Source of the DNA: an uncultured Piscinibacter sp.
GTDB lineage: Bacteria; Pseudomonadota; Gammaproteobacteria; Burkholderiales; Burkholderiaceae_C
DNA: 64,000 nucleotides
Assembly (NCBI RefSeq): GCF_937952055.1
Contig: NZ_CALFYO010000008.1
Span: forward strand, 62,001-126,000
Direction: 5' to 3'
A program made the translations under genes and the position numbers. The notes under the pieces were generated by a model. It worked only from the letters and a program-made list of their open reading frames with translations, did no database searches and was not told the DNA's origin. Shown here one piece after another: positions 9,026 through 18,166 of this stretch (position 1 is the stretch's first letter; each line of letters begins with the position of its first letter).

Positions 9026-9050
9026 GCGCCCGCAGCCGGCGGCGTCAGGC
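9020..9050. terminator. Shared hairpin between convergent genes, both stop codons in the arms
   Basis: GCCTGA (9020-9025) pairs with TCAGGC (9045-9050), with further partial GC pairing inside. The left arm contains the decarboxylase TGA and the right arm the TGA of the glucokinase-RpiR gene (read on minus). There is no U-tract on either strand, so this is a symmetric stem rather than a classical intrinsic terminator. Confidence 0.45.
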
Positions 9051-10931
9051 GATGTGCGAGATGAGCACTCCCGGGGCCGGCAGCACCTGAACCTCGGCGG
9101 CGGCGCTCTGGCCGGGCGCGGCGGCCGGTGTTCCCAGGCCGCCGACGCCAGCGCGGCGCACGGCGAGCCCGACCGACAGCATGTCCACCACCAGCAGGTG
9201 AAGGATGCGCGAGATCATCGAGACGAAGGTCGACACGTCCTCGCTGTGCTCCACGGGGATGCACACCGTCGCGCGCCGCGCCAGCGGCGACTGTCCGGCG
9301 GTGACCGCGATGACCGAGGCGCCGCGCTCCACGGCGACGGCGGCGGCACGCGCCAGCTCAGGCGGCTGACCGGAACTGGAGACGAACACCGCCACGTCCT
9401 CGGGACCGAGCAGTTCCGAGGCCATGGTCAGCATCGAGACGTCGGTGTGCGCCACCGAAGGGATGCGGAAGCGGAACAGCTTGTGCTGCGCGTCCAGCGC
9501 CACCACCGCCGAGTTGCCCATGGCATAGAACTCGACGCGCTTGGCGTGGCGCAACAGTTCGATCGCACGGTCCACCGCCTCGACGTTGAGCGACTCGCGG
9601 AACTGCATGATCGCCGAGATGGTGTTGTCCAGCACCTTGGCGCACAGGTCACCCGTGCTGTCCTGACGTCGCACCTGCGTGCGCTGCACCGGCAGCGTGC
9701 CGGTCAGGCCCGAGCCGAGCTTGAGCTTGAAGTCCGCCAGTCCCTGGAAGCCGAGCGAGCGGCAGAAGCGGATCACGGTGGGCTGGCTGACCTCGGCGCC
9801 CTGGGCAATCAGCGCAATCGGGTCGTTCAACGCGGTCCGCGGGTTGTCGAGCACGAAGTTGGCGACGCGCCGCTCGGCGGGCGACAGCGAGTCGCGCGAG
9901 GCGCGCACGCGCTCGAGCAGCGGGTTGCCGCCATCCTGGTCGGGCACGTGGTCGGCGAGCAGCACGGAAACGCCGTGGAAGGCCGGGTTCTCCGCCGTCA
10001 GCACGTAGGTCGGGATGCGCGCGACGTAGCTGCTGAAGCGGCCCTTGGCCTCGAAGCGGGCCCGGAAGGGCGAGCGTTCGAACAGTTCGCCCAGCCTGGG
10101 CACGATGCCGCCGCCGACGAAGATGCCACCGGTCGCGCCCAGCGTGAGGGCCAGGTCCGAGGCCATCGAGCCGAGCATCCCGCAGAAGCAGTCCACCGTT
10201 TCGGTGCAGGCGCTGTCGCTCGCGCCAAGTGCGCGGCGCACGATCTCGGCGGCCGCCAGGTGCAACTCGGCACCGGGCTTGTCGTGGGTGAGCGCCTGGT
10301 AGATCAGTTCCAGGCCAGGGCCGGAGAGCAACCGCTCGGCCGACACGCGCGGCATCGTCTTCCAGGCGAACTGGAGGATGCGCAGCTCGCGGTCATCGCT
10401 GGGCGCGAAGTTGACGTGGCCGCCCTCGGTGGCCAGCGTCACCCAGCGGTCGCCGCTCGGGATCAGGCCGGACACCCCGAGGCCCGTTCCCGGACCGATC
10501 AGGCCGATCACGCCATTGGGCTGCGGCTCGCCGGCGCCGACCTGGCGGCGTCCGTCGACGCCCAGGCGAGGCAGGGACATCGCCAAGGCGGTGAAGTTGT
10601 TCACCACCAGCAGCGTGGTCAGGTCGAGCTGGCGCTGGGCTTCCTGGATGGAGAAGGCCCAGTCGCGATTGGTCATGCGCACCCAGTCGCCTTCGATCGG
10701 GTTGGCGATCGCCACGGCGCCATGGCGCGGCTTGACGCCTTCGGGCAAGCCGTCGAGGTAGGCATGCACCACCGCGGTGAAGCCGGGATAGTCGGCGCAG
10801 GGCAGCACCGCGACATGCTCGAATCGGCCCGGCAGGCGCTCGATGCAAAAGCGCGCATAGGTGGCGCCGATGTCGGCCAGCAGACGGGGATCGGCGTGCG
10901 GCAGCACGGGGGCGGGGCGGTCGAGGCTCAT
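9045..10931 (-). CDS. Glucokinase-like domain fused to RpiR transcription regulator (probable pseudokinase sensor)
   Basis: 628 aa. Residues ~14-330 form a Glk (ROK-unrelated, E. coli type) glucokinase domain. Residues ~340-420 form an RpiR N-terminal HTH (LSPAERRVANFVLDNP...SQPTVIRFCRSLGFQG), and ~450-590 a SIS sugar-phosphate-binding domain (VEFYAMGNSAVVALDAQHK, VFVSSSGQPPEL). Such fusions are annotated in Burkholderia as bifunctional glucokinase/RpiR proteins. Here the kinase half looks inactive: the phosphate loop reads DIGATYAR (20-27) instead of DIGGTNAR, and the catalytic Asp after Asn111 is Asn112 (VVNNFTAL). The glucose-contact residues are kept: N111, E169 and H172 in EGGH, and E199 in SAERLLSGPG. 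It is the last gene of the maltodextrin operon, 10 bp after the amylase. The ATG at 10931 is the only reasonable start. Confidence 0.93.
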   Translation of the reverse strand: MSLDRPAPVLPHADPRLLADIGATYARFCIERLPGRFEHVAVLPCADYPGFTAVVHAYLDGLPEGVKPRHGAVAIANPIEGDWVRMTNRDWAFSIQEAQRQLDLTTLLVVNNFTALAMSLPRLGVDGRRQVGAGEPQPNGVIGLIGPGTGLGVSGLIPSGDRWVTLATEGGHVNFAPSDDRELRILQFAWKTMPRVSAERLLSGPGLELIYQALTHDKPGAELHLAAAEIVRRALGASDSACTETVDCFCGMLGSMASDLALTLGATGGIFVGGGIVPRLGELFERSPFRARFEAKGRFSSYVARIPTYVLTAENPAFHGVSVLLADHVPDQDGGNPLLERVRASRDSLSPAERRVANFVLDNPRTALNDPIALIAQGAEVSQPTVIRFCRSLGFQGLADFKLKLGSGLTGTLPVQRTQVRRQDSTGDLCAKVLDNTISAIMQFRESLNVEAVDRAIELLRHAKRVEFYAMGNSAVVALDAQHKLFRFRIPSVAHTDVSMLTMASELLGPEDVAVFVSSSGQPPELARAAAVAVERGASVIAVTAGQSPLARRATVCIPVEHSEDVSTFVSMISRILHLLVVDMLSVGLAVRRAGVGGLGTPAAAPGQSAAAEVQVLPAPGVLISHIA

Positions 10932-10941
10932 CGGGCGATTC

Positions 10942-12594
10942 TCACCGGGCCTTGAGGATCAGCACCTGCTGGGGCGCGAGCCTGACCGGCGTCGTGGCTT
11001 TGCCGGCGCTGGCCTTGGCGCCCTTCGCGGGCCCCACGAACGGCGAGGCGGCGCCTGGCGGGAAGGCCACCGACCACTGCTGCGCCGCGAACGATGATGG
11101 CAGTTCGTGCGTGGCCTCGCGGTAAGCGTAGTTGATCAGCACCAGCAGGCGCGCGCCTGCGTGCTCGCGGGTGAAGGCGAACACCGGCATGTCGCGCTCG
11201 GACAGCGGGGTGAAGCTGCCGATCGACAGCGCCGGCTCGGCGTTGCGCAGCGCGACCAGGCCCCTGTACCAGTTGAGCAGCGAGCCCGGATCGGCCTGCT
11301 GCGCGGCGACGTTGTGCGTCTGCCAGTTGGCCACGCTGGGCCGGAACGGCTTGTCGGCGCGGGTGAAGCCTGCGTTGCGCTCGGCGCTCCAGCTCATCGG
11401 GCCGCGCAGCGACTGGTCGGCGTTGGCCACCGGCGTCGACAGGCCGAGGCCGATCTCCTCGCCGTAGTAGAGGAAGGGCGTGCCGGGCAACGTGAGCAGC
11501 GTCGCGGCGGCCAGCCTGTAGCTTCTCTCGTCGCCGTCGAACTGCTTCATCAGGCGCGCGCCGGCGAAGTGGTCGTGATTGGCCAGCAGCGTGGCCATGC
11601 GCGGCATCGGCATCTTGCGCAGCGTGTACAGCACGTCGTCGCGCAGCCGGCCGAGCTTCACGCTGGACAGGATGTGCTTCTGCAGCCCGAACGCGAAGGC
11701 GCCGCCGCAGGAGTCCGCCTCGGCGAAGGGCGCCGGGTCGCTCGGCGACTCGCACACCAGGTACTTGTTGCCGTAGCTTGCCAGCAGTTCCTGCACGCGC
11801 CTGAGCAACTGGTGGTTCTCCGGCTGGTTTTCCCAGGCGATTGCGCTGTTCTCGAACAGCACGCCCACCGCGTCGAAGCGGAAGCCGTCCACGCCGCGGT
11901 TCAGCCAGTAGCGCAGGTTGTCGAGGTGGAAGTCCACCACCTTCGGGTTGCGCAGGTTGAAGTCCGGCATGCCCGCGTCGAATACAGCGTAGTACCAGCG
12001 CTGATTGCCTTCGCGCCATGGATCGCCGGCGAAGGTGTTCCAGCCCTTGGGTTTGTCCTCGGCCCAGATGAACCAGTCGTTGAAGGGCGACTTGCGGCTG
12101 TCGTAGGCGCTTTCGAAGAGTGGATGTGCCGAACCTGCATGGTTCATCACGTAGTCGAGGATCACCGCGATGCCGCGCCGGTGCGCTTCGACGAGAAAGC
12201 GGTCGAAATCGGCCAGGGTGCCGTAGTCGGGCTCGATCTCGCGATAGTTGACCACCGCGTAGCCGTGGTCGCGATCCTCGCTCTTGAAGATGGGCATCAG
12301 CCAGATGCCCCGGACGCCGAGTTGCTGCAGGTAGTCGAGCCGCTGGGTCAGGCCGGCCAGGTCGCCGATGCCGTCTCCGTCGCTGTCCTGGTAGGCGCGC
12401 ACCAGGATCTCCATGAACACGCCGCGTTGCGCCCAGCCCGCGGGCAGGGCGCTGGCCACGGGCGCGGCGACCACCGGGCCGAGGTCCGGGATCGCCGGCT
12501 CCCGGGTGGCTGCCGGTCCCGCCAGCACCAGGCCGCAGGCGAGAGCGGCCAGCGCCCGGCGCCAGGGCGCGGACAGCGACGGCAGGAGCATCAC
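10942..12594 (-). CDS. Exported GH13 alpha-amylase family glycosidase
   Basis: About 550 aa. A basic start and hydrophobic segment (RRALAALACGLVLAGPAA) form a signal peptide, placing the enzyme in the periplasm or outside. The (beta/alpha)8 GH13 barrel shows region I DYVMNH, region II GFRFDAVG with the nucleophile Asp, region III YLVCESPSDP with a candidate acid/base Glu, and region IV LLANHDHF. Substrates are probably alpha-1,4-glucans; trehalose- or oligo-glucosidase activity is possible. Starts at GTG 12594 or ATG 12591, both overlapping the CBM41 gene stop, so translation is coupled. It lies within the maltodextrin operon between the CBM41 protein and the Glk-RpiR gene. Confidence 0.9.
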   Translation of the reverse strand: MMLLPSLSAPWRRALAALACGLVLAGPAATREPAIPDLGPVVAAPVASALPAGWAQRGVFMEILVRAYQDSDGDGIGDLAGLTQRLDYLQQLGVRGIWLMPIFKSEDRDHGYAVVNYREIEPDYGTLADFDRFLVEAHRRGIAVILDYVMNHAGSAHPLFESAYDSRKSPFNDWFIWAEDKPKGWNTFAGDPWREGNQRWYYAVFDAGMPDFNLRNPKVVDFHLDNLRYWLNRGVDGFRFDAVGVLFENSAIAWENQPENHQLLRRVQELLASYGNKYLVCESPSDPAPFAEADSCGGAFAFGLQKHILSSVKLGRLRDDVLYTLRKMPMPRMATLLANHDHFAGARLMKQFDGDERSYRLAAATLLTLPGTPFLYYGEEIGLGLSTPVANADQSLRGPMSWSAERNAGFTRADKPFRPSVANWQTHNVAAQQADPGSLLNWYRGLVALRNAEPALSIGSFTPLSERDMPVFAFTREHAGARLLVLINYAYREATHELPSSFAAQQWSVAFPPGAASPFVGPAKGAKASAGKATTPVRLAPQQVLILKAR

Positions 12595-13019
12595 TTGCAG
12601 GGATTCTCGGCGCGCGCCTTCTTGGCGTCGTCCAGCGACGTGTAGATCTTGCGGTCGCCGTTGTTGACCCAGATCTCCTTCACGGTGTTGCCGTCGAAGG
12701 ACATGTCGCGGCCGCCCTGGTCCTTGCTGTCACCCTTGTGGATGATGTAGTTCACCTTGCCCTTGCTGAACTCCTTGAAGTCGGCCTGGAAGAAGATGCC
12801 GAAGTCGTTCTTGCCGGTGGGCACCATCGGGTTCTGCCATTCGATGCCGGGCAACGGGATTCCCGGGTCCTTCCACAGGTGCACACCCCAGCCGTCGTAG
12901 TTGCCGTCGCAGCGGTTGTAGTTGATCTGCACCTTGCCCTCCGGCGGCGCGGCGCTGGACAGGCCGGGCATCAGCACGGCGGCGGCGACCAGTGCCTGGA
13001 GAAGGAAGCTCTTCGTCAT
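12591..13019 (-). CDS. Secreted stand-alone CBM41 (pullulanase-associated) starch-binding protein
   Basis: 142 aa. A signal peptide (about residues 1-23, ending GLSSAA) is followed by a single domain starting VQINYNRCDGNYDGWGVHLWKDPG, the hallmark of CBM41/PUD modules that bind alpha-glucans. It continues through GKNDFGIFFQADF and VNYIIHKGDSKD to the end. No catalytic domain is attached; CBM41 modules usually sit on pullulanases. Two Cys residues, near the start and end of the domain (NRCDG and ENPCK), could form a disulfide. It lies between malG and the amylase gene in one operon and overlaps the latter. It could concentrate maltodextrins or act with the amylase. Confidence 0.85.
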   Translation of the reverse strand: MTKSFLLQALVAAAVLMPGLSSAAPPEGKVQINYNRCDGNYDGWGVHLWKDPGIPLPGIEWQNPMVPTGKNDFGIFFQADFKEFSKGKVNYIIHKGDSKDQGGRDMSFDGNTVKEIWVNNGDRKIYTSLDDAKKARAENPCK

Positions 13020-13048
13020 GGGGTCCTCTTCGGGTGGTTGAGAAAGAG

Positions 13049-13068
13049 CCGCGGCGCAGGGGCCGCGG
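13049..13068 (-). other. GC hairpin in malG-CBM41 gap
   Basis: CCGCGGC (13049-13055) and GCCGCGG (13062-13068) form a 7-bp stem in the 91-bp gap after malG. No U-tract follows on the minus strand, so it more likely stabilises or processes the message than terminates it. Confidence 0.35.
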
Positions 13069-13110
13069 TGATCGGAGAAACGGACAGGGTGGGCGTGGCG
13101 CCGACCGGGT

Positions 13111-14001
13111 TCACCCCTTGATGCCGCCTGCGGTGAGGCCGGAGATCATCCACTTCTGCGCCAGCATGAAGACGACCGTGATCGGCAGGCCGGAGAGGAT
13201 GGCCGCTGCCGCGAAGTCGCCCCACAGGTACTTCTGGTCGTAGAGGAACATCTTCGAGCCGACCGCCATGGTCAGCAGGTCCTGTCGCTTGAGCAGGATG
13301 GAGGCGACCGGGTACTCGATGATCGCGCCGATGAAGGCGAGCAGGAAAACCACCATCAGGATCGGCACGGCCATCGGCAGCAGCACGAGCCGGAAGGCCT
13401 GCCAGGGCGTGGCGCCGTCGACCTTGGCCGCCTCCTCGATCTCGTAGGGAATGGTGTCGTAGTAGCCCTTGATGGTCCAGATGTGCAGCGCGATGCCGCC
13501 GGAGTAGGCCAGCAGCAGCGCCCAGTGCGTGTCGATGCCGAAGGCCGGAAAGGCATTGCCGATGCGGTCGAAGATGGCATAGATCGCCACCAGCGCCAGC
13601 ACCGACGGGAACATCTGCATCAGCATCAGGCCGGTCAGCGCCTGCTTCTTGCCGGCGAACTTCATGCGCGCGAAGGCGTAGGCGGCGGTGGTGGAGAGGA
13701 ACAGGCAGATGAGGCCCGACAGCGTCGCCACCTTCACCGAGTTCCACAGCCACAGCAGCACCGGCAGGTCGGGCTCGATCAGGCGGCCGCTGGCGTCCTG
13801 GAAGGGCAGGCCGAGCGCGAAGCGCCAGTGCTCCAGGCTGATGGTCTGCGGGATGATGCTGCCGGTGGCGAAATTCCCCGGGCGCAGCGAGATCGAGATG
13901 ACGATCAGGAACGGGAAGATCACCAGAGCGCACAGGCCGATCAGGAAGGCGTGCGCCGCGATGATGCGCCAGCGGTGCGAGCGGTCGAGAACGATGGCCA
14001 T
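13111..14001 (-). CDS. malG: Maltose/maltodextrin ABC transporter permease MalG
   Basis: 296 aa, six predicted membrane helices, the second permease of the maltodextrin importer. The cytoplasmic EAA loop that docks MalK reads YEIEEAAKVDGATPWQAFRLVLLPMAVP (central residues about 190-215). The C-terminus ends MISGLTAGGIKG, typical of MalG. It starts 21 bp after malF. Length and closeness to E. coli MalG indicate a type-I maltose system, not a generic sugar permease. Confidence 0.95.
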   Translation of the reverse strand: MAIVLDRSHRWRIIAAHAFLIGLCALVIFPFLIVISISLRPGNFATGSIIPQTISLEHWRFALGLPFQDASGRLIEPDLPVLLWLWNSVKVATLSGLICLFLSTTAAYAFARMKFAGKKQALTGLMLMQMFPSVLALVAIYAIFDRIGNAFPAFGIDTHWALLLAYSGGIALHIWTIKGYYDTIPYEIEEAAKVDGATPWQAFRLVLLPMAVPILMVVFLLAFIGAIIEYPVASILLKRQDLLTMAVGSKMFLYDQKYLWGDFAAAAILSGLPITVVFMLAQKWMISGLTAGGIKG

Positions 14002-14022
14002 GTGCGGTCTCCTTCGGCGCGG

Positions 14023-15567
14023 TCAGCGCTTCTCTTCCTCGACGATCCTGGTGAAGCGCATCTGCACGAGCGACACCGCCGCCACCATCAGGAAGATCAC
14101 CGTCGAGATCGCTGCGGCCAGGCCGTAGTTCTGGCCCGAGTCCTGGAAGGCGATGCGGTAGGTGTAGCTGACCAGCAGGTCGGTGGTGCCGGCCGGCACC
14201 GAGGTGTCGATGAAGTCGGGCCGGCCGCCGGTGAGCAGGGCGATCAGCACGAAGTTGTTGAAGTTGAAGGCGAACGAGGAGATCAGCAGCGGCGTCAGCG
14301 GCTTGAGGATCAGCGGCAGCGTGATGCTCCAGAAGTTGGTCAGCGGCCCGGCACCGGCCACGGCGGAGGCCTCATAGAGATCGGCCGGGATCGCCTTGAT
14401 CAGGCCCATGCAGATCACCATCATGTAAGGGAAGCCCAGCCAGGTGTTGACGATGAGCAGCATCGCCTTGGCAAGAAACGGGTCGGAGAACCACTGAGGC
14501 TTGATGCCGAACAGGCCCTCCAGGATCAGGTTGATCTCGCCGACGTTCTGGTTGAACAGCCCCTTGAACACCAGGATCGAGATGAAGCCGGGCACCGCGT
14601 AGGGCAGGAACAGCAGCATGCGGTAGGTGCCCTTGAAGCGCAGCGCGTCCCAGTTCAGCAGCACCGCGAGCAGCATGCCCAGCGAGGTGGCGAAAAGCAC
14701 GGTCAGCGCCGAGAACACCACCGTCCAGACGAAGATGCGCACGAAGGGTTCGCGGAAACGTGCCTCGGTGAAGATGCGCCGGTAGTTGTCCCAGCCGATC
14801 GCGACGTGGAAGCCGGGCTGCAGCTTCTCGCCGGCCTCTGTCTCAAAGTAGCCGGTCTCGCGGTTCGGCCGGATGACGGTGCCGCTCTCCTGGTTCTTCA
14901 GGCTGCCGTCGGCCTGCTTGACCCACAACGGCTGCACCGTGGCGAACTCGCGCAGGCCGGCCATGCCGACCTTGCGGCCGTCGGGCAGCACGACGGTCAG
15001 CGCCTTCAGCGCCTTCTGGTGGCCGATCAGTTCCTTCAGCGTCACCGGCTCGGGCAGGGGCGCGGCATTCTCGGGTTCGGGCTCGGCAGCGACCTCCAGC
15101 CGGCGGTCGGCCACCAGGGCCAGCGGGCCGAACTGGAAGGCCTTGCCCGACTCCGCGTCGACCAGCCGGCCGCGGAATTCGCCGGCGGCCGGGTGCAGGC
15201 TGAACTCGAAGCTCGAGCCCTCGGCGCGGAAGGTCTCGCTGAGGAAGTAGCCTTCGGCGCGCTCGAACTCGAGCAGGTTGCGCGAGCTGTAGTTCGAGAA
15301 GCCGATGGTGATCGTGTAGAGCATCGGGAAGACGACGAAGATGATCGCCGCGGCGATGCCCGGGAAGAGGTAGCGGAACGCGTAGGTGGACTTCGCGGTG
15401 TAGATCCACACCGCCAGGGCGCTGATCAGCAGCAGCGTACCGGCCAGCAGCACTTCGCCGGTCGCGTACACGGCGACGACGAGGTAGAGCGCTGCGACGA
15501 TGACCAGCGCAAAGAGCGCGGGCCCGAGCCAGCGGTTCGGGGTCGGCGAGGTCGGTGTGGACGGCAT
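14023..15567 (-). CDS. malF: Maltose/maltodextrin ABC transporter permease MalF
   Basis: 514 aa, the length of E. coli MalF. Two or three N-terminal helices (to ~95) are followed by a large periplasmic P2 loop (about 100-280, rich in charged residues) that contacts MalE, then the permease core. The EAA motif is YEASAVAGAGPLTNFWSITLP. The P2 loop separates MalF from shorter sugar permeases. Located between malE and malG; a GC hairpin lies in the 74-bp gap after malE. Confidence 0.95.
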   Translation of the reverse strand: MPSTPTSPTPNRWLGPALFALVIVAALYLVVAVYATGEVLLAGTLLLISALAVWIYTAKSTYAFRYLFPGIAAAIIFVVFPMLYTITIGFSNYSSRNLLEFERAEGYFLSETFRAEGSSFEFSLHPAAGEFRGRLVDAESGKAFQFGPLALVADRRLEVAAEPEPENAAPLPEPVTLKELIGHQKALKALTVVLPDGRKVGMAGLREFATVQPLWVKQADGSLKNQESGTVIRPNRETGYFETEAGEKLQPGFHVAIGWDNYRRIFTEARFREPFVRIFVWTVVFSALTVLFATSLGMLLAVLLNWDALRFKGTYRMLLFLPYAVPGFISILVFKGLFNQNVGEINLILEGLFGIKPQWFSDPFLAKAMLLIVNTWLGFPYMMVICMGLIKAIPADLYEASAVAGAGPLTNFWSITLPLILKPLTPLLISSFAFNFNNFVLIALLTGGRPDFIDTSVPAGTTDLLVSYTYRIAFQDSGQNYGLAAAISTVIFLMVAAVSLVQMRFTRIVEEEKR

Positions 15568-15606
15568 CGGTGGACTCTGGCGGCGGTTCCGTGCGGGGAG
15601 GAGGAG

Positions 15607-15628
15607 GGCGCCGCTGCGCAGCAGCGCC
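15607..15628 (-). other. Stem-loop in the malE-malF intercistronic gap
   Basis: An 11-bp inverted repeat with one C/A mismatch (GGCGC-C-GCTGC / GCAGC-A-GCGCC) lies between the malE stop and malF start. In E. coli the malE-malF gap also carries structured repeats that keep binding-protein mRNA more abundant than permease mRNA. The same role is inferred here; no U-tract follows. Confidence 0.5.
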
Positions 15629-15641
15629 TTCCTTCAGCGCT

Positions 15642-16844
15642 CTACTTGGCGGTGATGCGCTTGGCGGCGCCGTCCAGCGCCTCCTTCGGGCTCTGGCGGC
15701 CGTCCATGATGTTGCCCAGCGCCGACACCATCGACGACCAGAAGCGGCCCATCTCCGGATTGTTCGGCATGGGCGCGCCGTCCTGCGCCGAAGCCATGGT
15801 GGCCTGGATGCGCGGGTCGCTCTTCAACTCGGCGTACAGGGCCTTGCTCGCCGGCGTGCCCAGCGGCACGTCGTCGTTGATGGTCTTCAGCCCCTGCACG
15901 GTGAGCATGTAGTTCTCGATGAACTCCACGGCGACGTCGCGGTTCGGCGTCGACTTGTTGAGCATCGCACCGAGCACGCCGACGAAGGGCGCGGCCTTCT
16001 TGCCGCCCACGGCGGGAATCTTGGCGACGCCGTAGTCGATGTTGGCCTTCTTCAGGTTGTCCCACGACCAGGGGCCGTTGATCATCATCGCCACCTTGCC
16101 CTGGGCCATGGCCGCCTCCATCTCGGCGTAGCCGCTGCCCTCGGGCATGTACTTCTCGCGGATCAGCTTGTTCAGCAGCTCCGCGCCCTTCACGGCGCCG
16201 GCGTTGTTCACGCCGGTGTCGGCCGGGTCGTAGTTGCCGTCGGCCTTCAGCTTGAAGGGGTAGCCGCCGTTGGCGGCCAGCAGCGGCCAGGTGAAGTAGG
16301 TGTTGGTGTAGTCCCACAGGATCGCCTTCTTGCCCTGCGAGGAGAGCTGCTTGTCCAGCGCCATCACCTCCTCGAAGGACTTCGGCGGTGTCTTCACCAG
16401 CGCCTTGTTGTAGACCAGCGCGACGGCCTCGATCGACATCGGGTAGCCCCAGGTCTTGCCACCCACGGTGAATGCCTTCCAGGCCAGCGGGTCGATGTCG
16501 TCGCGCACCTTCTTGCTCGGGCTGATCGGCTGCAGCAGACCGCCGGCGATCCACTCGCCGATGCGGTCGTGCGGCCAGATCCAGATGTCCGGCCCCTTGC
16601 CGGCGGCGGCCGCCTGCTGGAACTTGCCCGGGGCGTCCTCGGGGTGCTCGACGGTCACCTGCACGCCGGTCTTCTTGGCGAACTCGTCGCCGATCTTCTG
16701 CAGGCCGTTGTAGCCCTTGTCGCCGTTGATCCAGACGAGCAGCTTGCCAGGTTCGGCCGCGAAGGCGCCGGCGGAGAAGCCGGCGCCGAGCGCGAGCGTG
16801 GCGGCGGCGGCGAGCAGCCGGAGGCGTTGACGCGGGATGTTCAT
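15642..16844 (-). CDS. malE: Maltose/maltodextrin-binding protein MalE
   Basis: Periplasmic substrate receptor of the maltodextrin importer, 400 aa. The ATG at 16844 is chosen over an open frame reaching 17012: AAGGAG lies ~10 bp upstream and the product then starts MNIPRQRLRLLAAAATLALG, a signal peptide cleaved near AFA-AEP. Mature features include LLVWINGDKGYNGL, GPDIWIWPHDRIGEW, YPMSIEAVALVYNK and INGPWSWDNLKKANIDYGV, all closely following E. coli MalE. Upstream is malK, downstream malF. Confidence 0.96.
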   Translation of the reverse strand: MNIPRQRLRLLAAAATLALGAGFSAGAFAAEPGKLLVWINGDKGYNGLQKIGDEFAKKTGVQVTVEHPEDAPGKFQQAAAAGKGPDIWIWPHDRIGEWIAGGLLQPISPSKKVRDDIDPLAWKAFTVGGKTWGYPMSIEAVALVYNKALVKTPPKSFEEVMALDKQLSSQGKKAILWDYTNTYFTWPLLAANGGYPFKLKADGNYDPADTGVNNAGAVKGAELLNKLIREKYMPEGSGYAEMEAAMAQGKVAMMINGPWSWDNLKKANIDYGVAKIPAVGGKKAAPFVGVLGAMLNKSTPNRDVAVEFIENYMLTVQGLKTINDDVPLGTPASKALYAELKSDPRIQATMASAQDGAPMPNNPEMGRFWSSMVSALGNIMDGRQSPKEALDGAAKRITAK

Positions 16845-16936
16845 GAGAGCTCTCCTTCGGAAGTGCCTTCTTGGGGCTTCGGGGTTGAACGCAGGCGTTG
16901 AACGCGCCAGTCGCTGGGGGGTTGTCGGCGGCGGCC

Positions 16937-18040
<1,104 letters not shown>

Positions 18041-18079
18041 GGAGTGCTGCGCAAAGGTGACGCGTTCGACACGCAGGGG

Positions 18080-18146
18080 GAACGGCGCAGTGGCGCCGTT
18101 CGCTCTGAGCGCCTTGCGATGCAGCGGACGGCTCGTGGCCGTCCGC
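18080..18146 (-). other. Two tandem perfect hairpins between lamB and malK
   Basis: GAACGGCGC/GCGCCGTTC (18080-18088 and 18093-18101, 4-nt loop) and GCGGACGGC/GCCGTCCGC (18124-18132 and 18138-18146, 5-nt loop) are each 9 bp without mismatch. No U-tract follows either on the minus strand. They sit just after the lamB stop and probably protect the lamB message or set the ratio of porin to transporter. Confidence 0.6.
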
Positions 18147-18166
18147 GCACCGTCCCGCGGCTCAGA

